NCBI RefSeq assembly: GCF_000801105.2
Contig: NC_079519.1
Span: 742,668 to 806,667 of the forward strand
Length of the DNA: 64,000 bases
Origin: Raphanus sativus
Lineage: Eukaryota; Streptophyta; Magnoliopsida; Brassicales; Brassicaceae
Direction of reading: 5' to 3'
Positions 23,897-36,129 of this stretch are shown piece after piece. A program made the translations under genes and the position numbers. The notes under the pieces are model-generated. The model searched no databases and was not told where the DNA came from. It saw nothing but the letters and a program-made list of their open reading frames with translations. Within the stretch, counting starts at the first letter, position 1. Every line of letters begins with the position of its first letter.

Positions 23897-24551
23897 ATTT
23901 ACAAAGCTGTGAAGACAAAGTTTCTAAAACAGTTTACTGGGTTTTCTTCAGTTTCTGGTTACTCAATCTTAGACACTTGCTTTAACCTCACAAGTTATCA
24001 AGATGTTAGCATTCCCACTATCAAAATGATCTTCCAAGGTAATGTCGTGCTCGAAGTGGATGTCAACGGTGTGTTCTACTATGTCAACCCGGACGCATTG
24101 GATGTCAACGGTGTGTTCTACTATGTCAACCCGGACGCATCTCTAGTCTGCTTGGCCTTGGCAAGTCTGTCGTATGAAAACGAAGTTGGTATCATTGAAA
24201 ATTACCAACAGAAAAACCAAAGTCTTTTATGATACCAAACAAGAGAAGCTCGATATTGCAGGAGAAAACTGCGGTATCTGATGAGTGTGTGTTCCCTTCA
24301 TATCATGAAAGCCAATCATCTCTTTTGGCAAAGCCAATTTGAAATTTTCAACTAGTCAGTCACATATATATGTGTGTCTGTATCAGTACAGAGAAATGTA
24401 AGAAACAATGCTTTAATGATATTCTGCAAGGAAGAAAAATTATCTAAAACAGATGAACAAACAAATACATCTAAGTGAAATCCACTTGATAGGTTTGTCT
24501 AAGAATCTGGATCAAGCTTCATTATTTAACAGAGCAGTCATCTCTATCTTG
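23897..24551 (+). pseudogene. Truncated duplicate of the aspartyl protease 3' end
   Basis: This segment repeats 22050-22666 with moderate divergence. It encodes YKAVKTKFLKQFTGF through NYQQKNQ, i.e. only the last fifth of the protease. It lacks both catalytic aspartates and any start or promoter. Within it a 42-bp unit coding DVNGVFYYVNPDAL is tandemly duplicated (24059-24100 and 24101-24142). The final part overlaps the 3' end of the folate-biopterin transporter gene, and the first copy at 22622-22666 also carries that transporter 3' end. The pair is therefore a segmental duplication spanning the tail-to-tail junction of both genes. Confidence 0.85.
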
Positions 24552-26415
24552 TCAGTTTCAACCACATCTTCACTTCTTCTGTTCATTAACATATCAGCCG
24601 GAAGAATCGTTGAGCTGGGATCAACGTTTGGTATCAAAAAGACCAAACCTATTGGAATTACCCTCAGTAAACTCCTGATCACAATAACCAACCAGAGATT
24701 ATCAAACTGAGTACGTGTAACTTTCAAGGCGTGTAGCAATACTCCTCCTCCCCATGACGACAGCAGGTGTCCTACATGTTCAATAGACATGAGCAAAGCA
24801 AAGAATGTCCCTTCCATACCAGCAGGGCAGAGCTTGGAACTGAGAACAAGTAAGGGTAGCCACTTGATTCTACTGATCATATGTGAAACAAACTCGTCTA
24901 CCACGATGAAGAAGTAATCAGGAACACCTAGCTTCAGATTTATGCGCAGGACCAGGATCAGATCCAAGAAGCCTGACAGGACCGATAAGGAAAGTGCCCA
25001 GAAGACTACATTCCGGAAAGGGAAGTTCTTCAGGAAGTTCTGATAAAGAAGTATGCCAACGAGAGAGCCAATTGCGCCAAACGACATAATGGATCCAACT
25101 GCTTCCTAAGGAACAGAAAATAACACACATTAACCAAGAGAGGAGAGGTCCATATTAGGATACAGAGTTAAAGCACCTTTGAGAAGGAAGGCCCATCCTT
25201 TGAATCTGTGTACCAATAGAACATGCCTTCATGAATGTGCAAGCTCACTGCAGCTGACAACAACATGAACAAGCATGGGCGCCACACCTCACCATATTGA
25301 AAGGTTTTCCATATCGCACTTCCGGCGTCTATAAACTTCTCATTCACCTGAACAGAGAGAATCGGTCATTAAGTAAACAAATAAGAATCAACCACACCGT
25401 TGGTCCAAAAGGTAACAGAAACATACATGCTTGCGACCTGGACTACGGGAAGGAGATTCTTTCAGAAGCAACCCAACCACAACAATCAATCCTGCAGTCA
25501 AACCAAGTAAACCGTACACACCCTGCCAAGAAAAACAAGACAAAACATTGCTTAAGAAGCAACCTTAATATTTAGATTCTTATCAACTCAAAAGGAGCAT
25601 GAAAGAGCCTACCTTGGACCCAAACAAGTGAACCAAAACGCCACTAAGTGAGAAACCAACCAAGGACCCAATAGACGAACTCATACCACACAGACTCTGC
25701 ATATCTGCAGCAAGCGTAGGATGGCTTATACTAAGCTGTGTCACACAAGCATCAATAGTCACATCAGCTATAGCAACTCCAGCACTTCCCGCCACAAGAC
25801 AGGACAACGCCAGTCCAAGCTGCAGGTTCCTATGCACCGATAACACCATCATAGACACCATAGTAAGAACACCTATCAAACAGTAAAACAAAAAACAAAA
25901 ACAAAAAGATGACACCTTTCCTTTATTAAGAACCAAAGAAACAACCTTTAAGCTAAGAACACCTATCAAACAGAGAAACAAAATTTTAATCTTTCCTTTA
26001 TTAAGAACCAAAGAAACTACATTTTGAACTTAATCAGTGAATTTTTATTACCAGCGAATACGAAATAAGGTCGTCTCCTGTAACCAAGAACCGGTACAAC
26101 ATCGGTCAACAGACCCCAGACCGGTTTGATGATCCAAGGAACCTGAATCAAACCAACGTAAACCTGAGCTTGGGAAGGCTGTATCATCTGCTCGTCTTTG
26201 AAGTAGTACTGCGTGCTCACTTTGCTGAGACCTTTGCCGAGACCTTGGCTAACTCCGTAGACGACGATCACGCCGAAGAAGAAGCTCCAGTGAAGCTCTT
26301 CCACGAGCATCCTCAGCCACCGCAGAGGCCTTTTCACCACCAGATCTAAGACTCCTCCTTGGTTACTTCGCCGCAAAACGGTGTCGTGCTCAGATTCCTC
26401 TGATCGGTTCGCCAT
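24512..26415 (-). CDS. Folate-biopterin transporter (FBT/BT1, MFS type)
   Basis: Five minus-strand exons: 26052-26415, 25613-25872, 25427-25522, 25177-25347 and 24512-25105. They sum to 1485 nt, or 494 aa, the usual length of plant BT1-family carriers. About 12 hydrophobic segments are spread over the protein. Family-like stretches include [22 protein letters not shown] near the end of exon 1, [15 protein letters not shown] in exon 2 and [15 protein letters not shown] in exon 5. Relatives move folates or pterins across membranes; substrate and membrane here are inferred. It matches At1g79710 by recall. Intron 1 carries a 90-bp direct duplication that copies the exon 2 acceptor (25872 and 25962), and use of the upstream site would add 30 residues in frame. 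The 3' end lies tail to tail with the protease remnant. Confidence 0.9.
25872..26040 (-). repeat. 90-bp duplication that copies a splice acceptor
   Basis: Two imperfect copies of the sequence containing GAACACCTATCAAACAG and CTTTCCTTTATTAAGAACCA lie in tandem, with their acceptor sites 90 bp apart (exon starts 25872 or 25962 on the minus strand). Because 90 is divisible by three and no stop intervenes, both acceptors give open reading frames. Confidence 0.75.
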
Positions 26416-26454
26416 TGATACGAGCAACTGAGCAAGCGATCTGACCAGTTATAG

Positions 26455-26467
26455 TATTATTTATATA
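26455..26467 (-). promoter_or_regulatory. Candidate TATA box of the transporter gene
   Basis: On the minus strand CTTATATAAATAA lies about 40 bp upstream of the ATG at 26415. It fits a plant TATA element but would leave only a very short 5' leader, so a different transcription start is possible. The remaining upstream DNA to 26908 shows no gene. Confidence 0.35.
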
Positions 26468-26908
26468 AGCACTGGGATGATGACGTCACTGATGATGAGA
26501 GCAGTCATGCACACGAAAAGTTTTGGACTTTGAAGCTCGTGACGAGCTTTGGGACTTCAACGATCGAAATCGTACTTTGTCTTCCTCCCTGAGAAGTGAG
26601 AACCGTCCATTGACGGCGTTGAGTGTCCTTCCGTTAGTTGACTGTTATGTATGACTTTGCAGTTTAGTCAGCCAAGTTTACGGCACGAAAGCGATGGGGT
26701 CATGGCAGGAGTATATTGGTGTATATACAATTACACTGCCATGTACAAGATTTGAATAAGGTATGTATGTTTACAAGACGAGAAACACACATTAACCATC
26801 GTGAATCAGACCCACAAGTGCGATTATGCGAGTAATAATTAAAATATAATGATGAGTGAAGTTTATTTAGACAAATGTAAGCTATGCGAGATAAAAATAT
26901 TTATATTT

Positions 26909-27136
26909 AGCCAACGCGTGTTGGTCTAGTGGTAAAGGAACTCCGGCTGGAGTACCCGCTCGGGTTCGATCCGTGTTGGCCACAAAAACTTTCACATGGG
27001 CTTTTTTCGCCCTCCAGACCACTTCGCGTAATCGGGAGTCCTTAAGTGGAGGCTTAAAAATCCTGTAATAGCATGGGCTTAAGCCTGGTGGACTAGTCGA
27101 TCACGCTTAGTGGTCGGATACTGGATTATCAAAAAA
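26909..27136 (+). mobile_element. tRNA-derived SINE
   Basis: A tRNA-like head has an A-box-like TGGTCTAGTGGTAAAGG and a B box GGTTCGATCC, followed by a non-tRNA body and an A-run. AAAATATTTATATTT directly precedes (about 26894-26908) and follows (about 27137-27151) the element as a target-site duplication of about 15 bp. The head and body differ from the SINE at 5055, so two SINE families are present. Confidence 0.9.
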
Positions 27137-27201
27137 AAAATATTTATATTTTCAGATATAAATGAAAATTTCACAATCACCCCAATTTTTTTACCTGTCA
27201 C

Positions 27202-27378
27202 CAGTGGCAGAGGCAGCATTTTCTTTTTTACTAGGGTCAATCTGACAGTAACTATATTTTATAGGGGTCAAATAAGTTAAATGTTCAAAATTTGTCAGGT
27301 AAAAAAGATGATGTGATTGTGAAATTTTCATTCATATAGGTCATGTGACCCCTTGGTTTCAAGGTACCTCCGCCACTG
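27202..27378. mobile_element. hAT-type MITE
   Basis: The 177-bp element has terminal inverted repeats beginning CAGTGGCAGAGG and ending CCTCCGCCACTG. It is flanked by an exact 8-bp duplication, CCTGTCAC (27194-27201 and 27379-27386). It has no coding capacity. The termini match those of the MITE at 30065, so both belong to one family. Confidence 0.93.
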
Positions 27379-27386
27379 CCTGTCAC

Positions 27387-28256
27387 TACCAAATTAATTC
27401 AGAGGCTGATTAGTTGGTAAAATTGTACTCTGTAATTGACAAACTTTACCATAAGTGTTGACAATTCCTTCCACATTCAACTAGATTTGGGGGGCAGGTA
27501 GTAGACACATTAAATTTAACAAAATATGACTTTTGTCCATACTAAATATTAAGAAAACAGATAATAGTTTGGGAGTTATGAAATTTATTATATACGATCA
27601 TTCATATCCTAAATACAATAGTTTTGTCCCATGGTAAAATTCTCTACTATATTTTGTGTGTGTTGTTAAGCTAATGTGTGTTTGAATGAGATGCTCTCAA
27701 GACCGTTATATTTATTTTTACTAATGACAAGAATATACATGAATATATTTCTGTTAAAAGAATGACAAGTAAAAAAATTCAAATATTTAATTGAATAAAT
27801 AGTCAAGTTTTAAAATATAACAGTTTCTTGCTCTTTGGCATCACATCTCTCATGGGCCGACCAAGAAGTAGATCAACCAGGAAGAGATAAATATTGAGGC
27901 AACCAATTTTGCTTGCCTACTATCTCCAATCTTTCCTTTAGCTAAGTAGATCCTTCCACGTATTAAACCTTAATTATAATGATAAGACAGAGGCGTTAGA
28001 TTTTCTTGCAAGTCATAATCAACTTAAAGAAAATTTTCATTTCTATTTTGAGAATTTATTTATGGTGTTTAATAACCAATTTAATTAATAAAAAATCATA
28101 AAAATGGTAGCATATATAAAATCAATTATGCATTATTGTTGATTTTTTAAATAAAGAAAAGAAATAAATCTAATATAAATACTCAACCATTCCCAACTAT
28201 CTTTTTTCTCATTAACACAATTGTCGCTGCTCTTTCATTCCTCTCTTTCACCGGTA
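27387..28256 (+). promoter_or_regulatory. Upstream region of the WRI4 gene
   Basis: No gene was seen in this stretch. A TATA-like element (TATAAATA near 28174) lies about 80 bp before the ATG at 28257, a normal plant spacing with a short leader. The rest is AT-rich. Confidence 0.4.
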
Positions 28257-31200
28257 ATGGCAAAACTCTCTCAACGGAACAAGAAGATCATTGAGGACGA
28301 AACTATTGATAACACAGCCATTGCGTCTGCGTCGTCCGTGGTCTTTAAATGCAAACGCAAACGGAAGTCGCCGCCTCAAAACGCTCCTCCGCAACGCAGC
28401 TCCTCCCACAGAGGGGTGACAAGGTTCTAAAACCTCAAATGACGACGTTGTTCTACATCTTCTCTTTTGTTGGTAATTTTCTTTATTTGATTTTTTTTTT
28501 CCAAAATTACTTGTTGAGTAGGCATAGATGGACAGGGAGATACGAAGCGCATTTGTGGGATAAGAACAGCTGGAACGAGACGCAGACCAAGAAAGGACGT
28601 CAAGGTTTGTATCGATATATACTTACACACATACACAGCATATACGTATGTCTTAACAGAGAGTCAGTTAGTTAGATCAAGGTCTTAGATTTGACTCCTA
28701 TGATGTCGGAAACAGAATTCGTCCTTCATTCACAGTTCTTGATTTTATTTTATTTTTATTTTTATTTTGTTTCTTTTCTAATTTGGGGTATTTTGATGAT
28801 GGTGATGTGCAATGGATGATGAATGCTGACTCATCAAGTACAGTTTATCTAGGTGAGATTTTTTCTTTTTTCCCATCACTTTTTCTTTTTAATTTCTCGT
28901 CGACAAAGTGATGGAAAAAGTCTACATATACATGTGTGATGTAGTTATCAATTAAAGAATGAATTATTAGCTGTTCTTTTTGGGTCCAACGCTATCCGTA
29001 TTTGTCCTTGTATATTATACAAAAAATATTTAGAAGAACCTTATTTTATACTCGTATTAAGAAACTACTAATATATATGGTTTTATGGATAGGAGCATAT
29101 GACGAAGAAGAAGCAGCAGCACGTGCCTATGACTTAGCGGCATTGAAGTATTGGGGAAGAGACACTCTCTTGAACTTCCCTGTAATTTTTCTCCTAATCC
29201 CATTTTAACTTTCTTAAACAAAATTCTAATTAAGAGTTTAAAATCACTTATCGCCTGCTAGTTTTTAGAACTCAAGAAACATGCATGTACTTGTAATGCA
29301 ATGTTAATTTAATTTCTTCATCAAAATAGTTTCATTAATATATTACATTAAAACTGTTTTGGTTAATGTTTTAGCTATCTACTTATGAAGAAGACATCAA
29401 AGAAATGGAAGGCAACTCCAAGGAAGAGTACATAGGATCTTTGAGAAGGTAAAAGTCACTGGACTGTTTCAAACTGATTAAACACAGTTTTAAAACTAAA
29501 TTACTATCATTATTTGGGTGTAGGAAAAGTAGTGGATTTTCTCGCGGTGTTTCAAAATACAGAGGCGTTGCAAGGTAAACAGAAGTTCAATAAACTAATC
29601 AAATAGTCATTTTTTTCAAATAGTCGTATTAGATTAACTACTATAACATTAAAAGAATAATGGCCGGTTAAATAAATTTCAAAATATTATTGTAGTGTAT
29701 ACAAAAGTTGTTGAAGCATGAATCTTGCAGGCACCACCATAATGGGAGATGGGAAGCTCGGATTGGAAGGGTGTTTGGTAATAAATACCTATACCTTGGG
29801 ACATACGGTATGTAATCCCATTTATCCTTACTATATGTTCCTTTTTCTAGTAATATTTATGAAAATTGTAAATTCATAGTTTAGTAAAACCCATCTTAGC
29901 AGATTCAAGTCCTGAAATTTTGGATTGATTCGTTCTCCAATTAAGTGTGCTACTACTACACAAGTAATTAGACCATGACATCATTTTCTACTCATTTATA
30001 CATATAAAATAGATTTGATAGAATTAAACTGGTAGAAAAGAACGAAGGTCACGATATGCATATGCAGTGGCGGAGCTACCATAATAGCATGTGGGTCAAA
30101 TGACCCATATGAAATTTTGTAAAAAATAAATTTACATGTACTATCTTTATAAAATCTGAAGAAATAAGCTTGTTGACCCTCTTGTAAAATGCAAATATTA
30201 TCAGTTTGATCCATGTAATGTAATTTTCTCCCTCCGCCACTGTGCATATGCATGTGGTCAAACAAACAACTCTAGGACATTTTTTCTCTTGAATAGTTCC
30301 AAGAAAATTCAAGTCACGCACATGGTAGATCTCATAGAAAGATAAAGATCTCCAAAGAATATCTAAGGTATAAATTAACAAGTATCTTGGGGAGGGGGCT
30401 TGATATACGGGCTCACTGCCTATGAACTTTCAAGAGAGAAATCAAATCTTGTTGGTTGGGAACTAGATCACCAAACCCATCTATCTACTTACTCCAGCTA
30501 TTTATTAAATTGTTTACAACTTTCAAGTAGCTCATCTAACTTTGCCGGCAAATTCATTCACTTACTCAGAGCAGGCCCATTTTTTGTTTGTTTGTTATAT
30601 ACAGTACAAAATATTTTAAAAAAAAATCTAGTAAATATGTCAATCGTTTCAGAATTACTTTTACTTAAAAGTATTTACGAGTAAATGTATAATTACAAAA
30701 GAAAATCAGACATGAAAAGATAATGTTTAGTTCTATAATAGATCACAGTCGGTCACAGAACATGCATACATTACTATATTAGGCAAATGCGTGATAGATA
30801 TCCAGTTAGCATATCGGGAAAGTGTTAATAGTACTAATAAAAAGCTATTTATGTCAGTGGGATGGAAGTTATGTGAAGTTACGCTCTATACCCAAATGTT
30901 TAGATTTGTGACATTTTTGTAAACCCTGGTCACGTGCAGCAACGCAAGAAGAAGCAGCCAGAGCATACGACATCGCGGCAATAGAGTACCGTGGACTTAA
31001 CGCCGTTACCAACTTCGACGTCAGCCGTTATCTAGACTTACCGGCATCGAAGAAACCCAACGCCGCTGCAAGTCCAGACTCGCCAAATGATCAGACTTCG
31101 TCGGATGATAACGCATGTACGAAAACAGAGGAGATGACCGAACCGTCTACGCCGCTGGAAGCTATTCAATCTCGCCGGAGCTTTCCCGACGACATCCAGA

Positions 31201-31316
31201 CGTATTTCGAGTGTCAGGATTCCGGCAAGTTAGCGACGGAGGAAGACGTTTTCTTCGGTGGTTTTAATTCTTTCATAAGCCCTGGTTTATGTAACGAGTT
31301 TGATTATTGGTCTTGA
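28257..31316 (+). CDS. WRI4: AP2/ERF transcription factor WRI4 (WRINKLED4-like)
   Basis: Eight exons: 28257-28423, 28522-28604, 28844-28852, 29093-29181, 29375-29448, 29524-29574, 29731-29807 and 30940-31316. They sum to 927 nt, or 308 aa, close to Arabidopsis WRI4. Two AP2 DNA-binding domains are visible: [21 protein letters not shown] (from about residue 48) with [22 protein letters not shown], and [20 protein letters not shown] (from about 160) with [19 protein letters not shown]. Exon 3 is a 9-base micro-exon encoding VYL, a hallmark of the WRI1-type AP2 genes. The family activates fatty-acid synthesis genes; WRI4 is known for cuticular wax supply in stems. The basic N-terminus (KCKRKRKS) is a likely nuclear signal. 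Intron 7 carries a hAT MITE. Confidence 0.95.
30065..30242. mobile_element. hAT-type MITE in WRI4 intron 7
   Basis: The 178-bp element has inverted termini CAGTGGCGGAGC and CTCCGCCACTG with an exact 8-bp target-site duplication, TGCATATG (30057-30064 and 30243-30250). It lies about 700 bp before the last WRI4 exon and does not touch a splice site. Confidence 0.94.
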
Positions 31317-31482
31317 TCGTTATGTTTACCATGTTATGCTTCAAAAAAATGATTACTTGGCGGTAAAGTTACCATTGTTCAATCAAAGGTAGCAACTTTA
31401 TTATAAAAACACAACACCACTAAGAGAATTTTTTCAAATACAGACACAGACTGAAACTAAAACATTGCATGAGGACAACATC

Positions 31483-34400
31483 TCAGTTCAAAAACGCGTC
31501 TGCTAATGGAAATGTCGGAGTTATATCCACTGGTACCTAGACACACACACACAAACCATTGAACGCAGATTATTTCTATGTGAATCAACATGTGGAAAAA
31601 TAGCAAATTTCATTTTATGTGTATTATTATTATTATTATGTTGAAGAGAGTGTACCTTAACACTCTCGAGCTTCTCCAGAGCGATTTTCAACGGTCCGGT
31701 GATGGTGCAGTACTTGTTTAGAAGCAATGTCGCTGCGTTTTTGTCACCTCTTCCTTGGATTGTGAGTATCTCATGGCTCAAACTCTCAACTGCATCTTCT
31801 ATCTGTAAATGCGGAGAATCAGAGAGTTCTCATGGAAGAGAACCAAGAACTTGGATGGGTGTTACCTTAGTGAAATCAACCGAGAATGTAGCGTCCTCGT
31901 GGAAAACAAAGGCTCCTTTCTCATACAACCAGTTAAACTGCAACGCTTGCCCTTTCCTGAAGCCAGAGGAGATAAGTTATGATGGAGTGTACAAGGCAGA
32001 GATTATTTAATATCATATTCATTAGTCATTACCCATGAGCTTCTGTGAGACCAAACCGGATGGATCGAAAGCATCCAGCTAGGAAAGAAACATACATACT
32101 CTCCTCCATACTCTTGGAAAGCAGACCCTGTTGAAACAGAACATGAAAGAGTGTTCAATTAGTAGAACACAGATTCTAGAGATTCGTTAACTAATAAAAA
32201 ATGATTAGAGACCTTGGTGATGAGAAACTTTAGTGCCCAAAGACCAACTATATCTGCCTTTGCTTCTTCCACTGCAGAGTAAACGTTTTGCAGTTCCTGG
32301 ATCAAATTAAAAGACAAGGACACGAAAAGATCAAAACTACAAGTTGTTTGATTACAGGACAATAGATTCTTATTATATGTCTACATTCTAGCAGGAAGAA
32401 GTAAAACCTTTCTCACTGAAGAGGTTCGACCATCAGGGAGTGTTATGCTATGTGGGCCAATGCCATGACAACACTCATGGCAAATGGTGTGAGTAAAGAA
32501 AGAATCAAAATCAACAAATCCTCGCTGTTCCTTGCTGATGATGATTTCAGCTATAGGCTTTAGAATATGTTCAAACCTGGAAAGGAAAAGGTTTATCAGT
32601 AAAGAAGTAATGTTTGAGACCGTTTGTAGACAAAACATGGAGGAAGAGGGAATATTACTTTGCTTCTTGAACGTTTTTGAGCATAACCATTGATGTTCCT
32701 CTTTCTTTGAGGATTTGCTCGTCGTTGGGCAAATTGAAAGCAACAGTCTGAGGACCGTTCACATCCTGTCACAATCAAGAAACAAGTTGAATAAATGACA
32801 AGACATGGCTACTTCTCCTCTCTCGGATCACTACTCAGTGGATACTTACTCCGGAATTGTAAATTAACTGGATGACCCGAATAGGAGCAGCAGACACATC
32901 TTTTGATTTGTATACACTGTCAAGCGGGAGATTGTCTTCCAATAGCTATTAGAAAGTGAAAAATGAAAACATGAACTCAGAGAAAATGGAAAATGTATTG
33001 ATCGAAGCTGCAAAAAATGAGGAATGCACCTTTAGATTGTCACCAAAGAGTTTCAGATCAGCTGTGGCTTTATCATCTCGAATGCCGATGAAGGCCTCAA
33101 ACGAAGCCTGCGATGAAACACAAAGAACCTAATGTAAATCTAAACACAAATGGTTAAAGGAATTGAATGTCGAGACCATTAATGTACAAATGCAAAGCTA
33201 AACGCTAGGATTGTGAGTAAAAGCAGAGGGAAAATCTTATGGAAACTCTTACCTTGTAACCAAACATTTCATCTTCGTACGTCTCATATGGACCAATGGT
33301 AACATCCAGTTTTGAATCCTAAATAAGTAGATAGAGGTATGAATGACAACAACACGAAATTGAAGACTTGATAATAAAATAGGCAGGAGCTCGTCTTACA
33401 AAAAAACAATCCTCTTCTATCTTTTAAATCATTACTTTATCAATGAACATGAAAGGGCAAAAGAAGAAGTACCAAGTCCATCCATGCAATGTCTGACTCA
33501 TAGTAGTCATTCGAAAGGAAGGCTTCAGCTTTTCTGTGCAACAGCTTCTTCAAACTATGGAAAAACATTATAAAGTACTTCAATAAACAGAGCCACCCGA
33601 ATGGGAAAGTATCTTTTATACGGTAAAGACAAGAAACTGTACGTTATGATTGTTATTTTACCTCTGTGAAGTGACCAAGTCTCCAGCTTTGTGCAAAAGT
33701 TCAGAGGCTTTTGTAAGGAAAGGTCGATATATCTCCGAATAGGGACTACTATACAGATCGGAGTTAGAGTCTGGTAACTTCTTTGTGCTATCAGGGAGAT
33801 GGTCAGATAGAGAAGCATCTAGATTAGCTTCACTTCGCCTTTTTATAACACTGAAAAATCCTGTTGCAGCACGCTTTTGCTCTTCAGTAAGACAACTGAG
33901 CCATGAGGTGAACTCCTATATACATTTTCGAAACACATTTCTTACATGGGTTACAGGAACATATCAAAAAATGGAAATTACCATCTTATCCATATCCGGA
34001 GGGTAGAAATTTCCACCAGGTGGTTTAGTCAAAGGAAAAGCTGCTCTATATTCAAGACCCTTCCAGCCATCAATAGGCTTCGTTGCTTCAGGAAGCAACT
34101 TTACAGCTGAATCAGCCGTAGTCAAGAACGGTTCGTTTTCATCCAGAGACGACCTACATATATGAAACTAAACATCAATCTCTTGTACTGATCTCTCCTC
34201 ATTGTCACGAGGTTTACACACCAATTAGTTCAAGACAACATCTTTTGCAACTTGTAATAATAGACACCTTGTTGTAACAAAGCCAGTTCAGTGATACTCA
34301 CCATGGACTTTTGTTGATCAGGAAGTATTTCCATTTTAATTTGTCCAGTTCTGATGCATTAGCATGATCCTTCAGCCAATCTCTTAGAGCTGGATTGCTG

Positions 34401-36129
34401 TGCCAAAGCTGTTTAGGATAACAGACAACTTATTTAGTTCAGTTTAAGTTAAGCCATGAGATCTCATGTTCACAAACAGAACAGAAAATTCAAACTACAA
34501 ATCTACAATACCTGCTCATGGAAAATATCATCAATAACTTTTGCAGCCTTCACGATTAGACCCAGAGCTTTCTGATCTGCCTCAGAGAGTTCTGTCAACT
34601 GCATAGTCAAGAAAAGCTGAGTTTTGTAGCAAATCTGAAACAAATAAATCACAATAATATATGTGAAATTATTACTTTTGCTTCCAGGGTGACAGGAGAA
34701 TATCTCTGGAGTTGTTTCTGTATAGATAAACTACGAGCTTCATTGTTCACTTGGCACCTTCAGCAAAGAAGAAACACTCTTCTGTAAGATAAGAACTTTC
34801 TATAACCTTTAGCTTAGCAATGGACACATGTCACACAAAACACTCATTTGATGTTGTTAACATATATCAGAGATGACCAGAAACGAAAAGGAAATACAGA
34901 GATAATGTGTACCTCTGTCTGATTATGTCAAATAGTTTTCCATAGTCTCCATTTAGATCATAAGGCACATAAGCAGGATCTTCCTTGGACAGAAGGTTTC
35001 TGTATTCTTCATAAGGTATGTATTTTACAGCAGAGACTTCCTCTTTCTAATATATAAGAAACAAAATAGTGAGGCAACTTGAGAATCCTAATTAGGCACT
35101 AAAACTCACAACTCTGTAAAGGAAAAAAAAAAACTCACTTGAAGAGTAAAGGCTTCTAATGGGATTGGATGCAGAATTGTAACAAGATACACATCATTGA
35201 ACTCATTATTTATGAATTTTCCATCGTTTATGACGCTGTAAAAGCACACAAAAGTAAAAACAACACACAGTTGGATAAGAGATGAGACTCCATAGAGTAA
35301 TCAATCAGTGTGGTTATTCAGATTAGAGAAACCAAGTTAGCTTCAAAAATGCAACGACCATACCAATCAAGCTAAACACTTTAAGAAGAAGCAAATAAAA
35401 GATTATTATGAAGAGAGTGAGAAAATGTATCACACATAAGCCAAGAAATTTGAATTTAAAAACAAACCATTCTTGCAGGAAGACGAATAACTTCTCAAAT
35501 GCATCCTTTGGGAGTTTTACGCCAAGCTCTTCCTCAAGCTCTCGCCTACACAAAAGGTGAAGTGGGCAGCGACTTTTAGTAAAATGATCTCAAAGTAAAG
35601 GGAATTGCAGAATCAGATATTACTTACTGAGCCGATATAAGAGATGGATCACCGGCTGAGATATGACCAGCACTAGAGATGTCCCATTGTCCAGGCCAAG
35701 AATCTTTATCATCAGAGCGGAGTTGGAGAAGCAGTTCCTGAGTACTCTCCACAAAGATGCAGACATGAACTGAACGATGGTAATCTCCATCTCGGTGAAT
35801 CTCTGACCTATAAGGAAGAAAGACACAGTGAGACAAACAGAGGATTTGTTTTTAGGTAACAAAAACAAAAAAAAAAGCCGAGACTGTTTCCTACAAAAGA
35901 AGTAGACTTTCAATGAATAAAGAATCAATGGTTTGATGATCAAACTTTGATCCAACTAAGATCATATCTCATATCATTTCTAGTATGTACGAATCGATTT
36001 GTGTGTATTTTCATCTAAAAAAGGAAGGGAAAAGCACACGTGCCTGGGTTTGGACACACCGGTCTTCTCTCCGGATTTGGTCAGAACGTCGAAGTGCTCC
36101 TCCGCCATAGCTTCTATCTCTTTCTCCAT
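31483..36129 (-). CDS. NUDT3: Nudix hydrolase 3: Nudix domain fused to M49 dipeptidyl peptidase III
   Basis: Twenty-one minus-strand exons (first 36044-36129, second 35628-35807, last 31483-31536) sum to 2346 nt, or 781 aa. The N-terminal Nudix domain carries GHISAGDPSLISAQRELEEELGV (about residues 67-89, Nudix box with REXXEE). From about residue 200 on lies a dipeptidyl peptidase III-like domain with the zinc site HECCHG in exon 16 (32408-32576) and EEAKAD in exon 17 (32213-32296), the second zinc-ligand motif. The two-domain layout is that of Arabidopsis NUDT3 (At1g79690). Nudix enzymes hydrolyse nucleoside diphosphate derivatives and M49 enzymes release dipeptides. ATG at 36129 is the first in frame. 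Intron 1 seems to use a GC donor (AG|GCACGT at 36043). A 3.4-kb insertion sits 46 bp upstream of the ATG. Confidence 0.95.

Noticed and set aside
26909..26985. Possible tRNA gene with A and B box motifs
   Set aside because: The tRNA-like head is followed by a SINE body, an A-run and a 15-bp target-site duplication; it does not fold as an intact tRNA, so it is called a SINE.
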